From: Acetobacter lovaniensis
GTDB taxonomy: Bacteria > Pseudomonadota > Alphaproteobacteria > Acetobacterales > Acetobacteraceae
NCBI RefSeq assembly: GCF_014207635.1
Contig: NZ_JACHIE010000009.1
Span: forward strand, 62,001-126,000
Length of the DNA stretch: 64,000 nt
Direction: 5' to 3'
Positions 62,787-64,000 of the stretch are shown in pieces. The position numbers were made by a program, and so were the translations under genes. How positions within the stretch are numbered: position 1 is the first letter of the stretch; each line of letters opens with the position of its first letter. Under the pieces are notes generated by a model. The model was not told the origin of the DNA, did not search any database, and saw nothing but the letters and a program-made list of their open reading frames with translations.

Positions 62787-64000
62787 ATGTCTATGAATTC
62801 TTCATTACTGTGGAATGTGAGTGGTGGGGTCGGCTTTCTGATCGCCGTCAGTCTGTCTGCAACGCGGACGATGGCGGCTCCTGTTGCGGGCGTGAGTATT
62901 ACTCAGGATACTCCACAGGTTATGGTTAATGCACCAACAAGTGGAAATATCGGGCTTTATAATAGTGCCAATATCAGTGACAGTCTGAATATTGCCAATA
63001 GTGGAAGTCTTACAGGGACTGCCGGGCAGGGGCTGGTCAATGACAAGAGTGGCAAGATAGCCCAATTGGTTAACAATGGCACCATTAGTGGTAATCTCGC
63101 AATAGCCAATAATGGACAGATGGGTTCGTTTGAAAACGGGAGTACAGGCACACTGACCGGAGGTTTAGGGTATAGGGCTTTTTTCAATAACGGTACGATC
63201 ACGTCCCTGATCAATGACAAGGGTGGCACCATTACTGCGGCTTCGGGAAGTATCTTTAATGGTACCGGTGGTCAGATTGGCATTCTGGACAATGAAGGTG
63301 TCGTTCAGAGTACTGTAGCCGGGAGTGGGGTTGGTAATTATAATGGTCAGATTCAGACAATTCTCAATAATGGCACGATCCATGGTGCTGGCGTGTTCGG
63401 TGGTGTGTACAATAATGCAGGCCAGATCACTATAGTGGTAAATGGTAAGGGCGGAAGTATTTTCAATAATGGTGGTTTGAACGGTGGTTCGGGGCTTAGT
63501 AACGTTTCGGGTGGCCAAATCGGCAGATTGGACAATTACGGCACGATTAATGGTACCCAATATGGGGTCAACAATAGTGGTGACAATATCAACGGTAACA
63601 ATAATACTGGTGGCACTATAGGTGTTCTGAACAACTATGGCACCATTACGGGCACGCTTGGTTCGATCAATAATGCGGCGGGTGTCGTCACTACGGCTGT
63701 CAACAATTACGGCGTGCTCAATGGCACGGTTGTACTGGGGGGGGCAACGCTCAATCTGCTGGCCAGTGGCAGTCCGTCTTCATCTGTCGTCAATGGTGAT
63801 ATTACGGGTACGTCCGCATCCGCCATCACTGTTGGGGACGGCACAAATACAACCCTCTTCACGGCCAATGGCAATGCCAGCGTGGGAACGATCCAGGTGG
63901 CTTCAGGCAGTACTCTGGCGCTTTCGAGCGGCAATGCCTGGCAGGCCAGTGGTGATGTGACCAATAACGGCACGATTGCGCTCAATGCTGCTGGCGCCAA
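62787..64000 (+). CDS. Repeat-rich autotransporter/adhesin-like surface protein (3' end outside window)
   Basis: The frame is open from ATG 62787 to the right edge (404 codons). A signal peptide (hydrophobic GGVGFLIAVSLSA, then TRTMAAP) precedes a passenger made of imperfect repeats built around NNGTI and similar units (NNGTISG, NNGTITSL, NNGTIHG, DNYGTING, NNYGTITG), each roughly 20-26 residues and rich in Asn, Gly, Thr and Ser. This is typical of right-handed beta-helix passengers of type V secreted adhesins; the expected C-terminal beta-barrel is beyond the window. A second ATG two codons in is possible. AAAGAG lies upstream of the start. Composition differs from the core genes. Confidence 0.8.
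   Translation, partial: MSMNSSLLWNVSGGVGFLIAVSLSATRTMAAPVAGVSITQDTPQVMVNAPTSGNIGLYNSANISDSLNIANSGSLTGTAGQGLVNDKSGKIAQLVNNGTISGNLAIANNGQMGSFENGSTGTLTGGLGYRAFFNNGTITSLINDKGGTITAASGSIFNGTGGQIGILDNEGVVQSTVAGSGVGNYNGQIQTILNNGTIHGAGVFGGVYNNAGQITIVVNGKGGSIFNNGGLNGGSGLSNVSGGQIGRLDNYGTINGTQYGVNNSGDNINGNNNTGGTIGVLNNYGTITGTLGSINNAAGVVTTAVNNYGVLNGTVVLGGATLNLLASGSPSSSVVNGDITGTSASAITVGDGTNTTLFTANGNASVGTIQVASGSTLALSSGNAWQASGDVTNNGTIALNAAGA

Noticed and set aside
62440-62929. Two overlapping short frames (62440-62643 and 62567-62929) as accessory genes.
   Set aside because: They overlap each other, one overlaps the start of the adhesin in another frame, and neither has a recognisable domain or good ribosome binding site.
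1-64000. CRISPR array, insertion sequence with transposase, or complete prophage.
   Set aside because: No regularly spaced direct repeats, no transposase or integrase frame, and no phage structural gene were recognised; only one phage-type repressor is present at the right end.

Overview
The window reads as chromosomal core DNA of an alphaproteobacterium, most likely an acetic acid bacterium of the Acetobacter group (Acetobacteraceae). The support is combined: a C4-pathway 5-aminolevulinate synthase, a three-gene proton-translocating transhydrogenase (pntA1-A2-B) next to NAD-dependent alcohol and aldehyde dehydrogenases, the alphaproteobacterial order FYDLN protein - aroA - cmk - rpsA, an SRP RNA - dnaX - ybaB - recR block, and moderately GC-rich coding DNA. 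The genus is an inference from protein character and not from a database match.

Layout. 1-4 kb: the end of a Spy-like protein, a Bcr/CflA drug exporter, and a minus-strand cluster (lipoprotein, Trm112-like, Lon-substrate-domain protein, thioredoxin-TPR chaperone). 4-10.5 kb: uvrA overlapping a secreted creatininase-family gene, an exported YVTN beta-propeller, and an isolated DUF2075 SF1 helicase-like ATPase. 10.6-17.8 kb: housekeeping genes (Nfu-type Fe-S carrier, RutE-like nitroreductase, tsaB, rimI, purD, xseA, lipoprotein, tRNA-Leu(CAA), serC). 17.9-23.4 kb: a minus-strand redox block, pntA1-A2-B then adhP then an aldehyde dehydrogenase, with an FNR-like box upstream and a terminator inside the block. 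23.7-28.6 kb: asd and sdhCDAB. 28.7-32.4 kb: tyrosine-phosphatase-like protein, EamA transporter, acyltransferase with SGNH domain. 32.5-36.8 kb: pgk and gap behind a full-length transketolase homologue that has lost most catalytic and cofactor residues. 37-44.7 kb: lipoprotein, hemA, a soluble CBS-MCP protein, a DsbA/DsbC-like protein, a gamma-glutamyltransferase-like lipoprotein, recA with an upstream palindrome, and a GNAT protein. 44.7-51.9 kb: ModE-like HTH, opgG-opgH, nagA-nagP, small periplasmic protein. 52-61.3 kb: 4.5S RNA, dnaX, ybaB, recR, FolM-like SDR, folB, FYDLN protein, aroA, cmk, rpsA. 61.4-64 kb is accessory: a LexA/CI-like S24 repressor, about 640 bases with no convincing gene, and the 5' part of a large repeat-rich surface protein that runs off the window.

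Functional themes. NAD(P)H balance and ethanol/acetaldehyde oxidation meet in the pnt-adhP-aldehyde dehydrogenase block, and the FNR-like box suggests oxygen control. DNA repair and replication genes (uvrA, xseA, recA, dnaX, recR) are scattered through the window. No insertion sequence, CRISPR array or complete prophage was seen. The most unusual observations are the degenerate transketolase in the glycolytic cluster, the palindromic operator-like site before recA, and the repressor/adhesin region at the right end.
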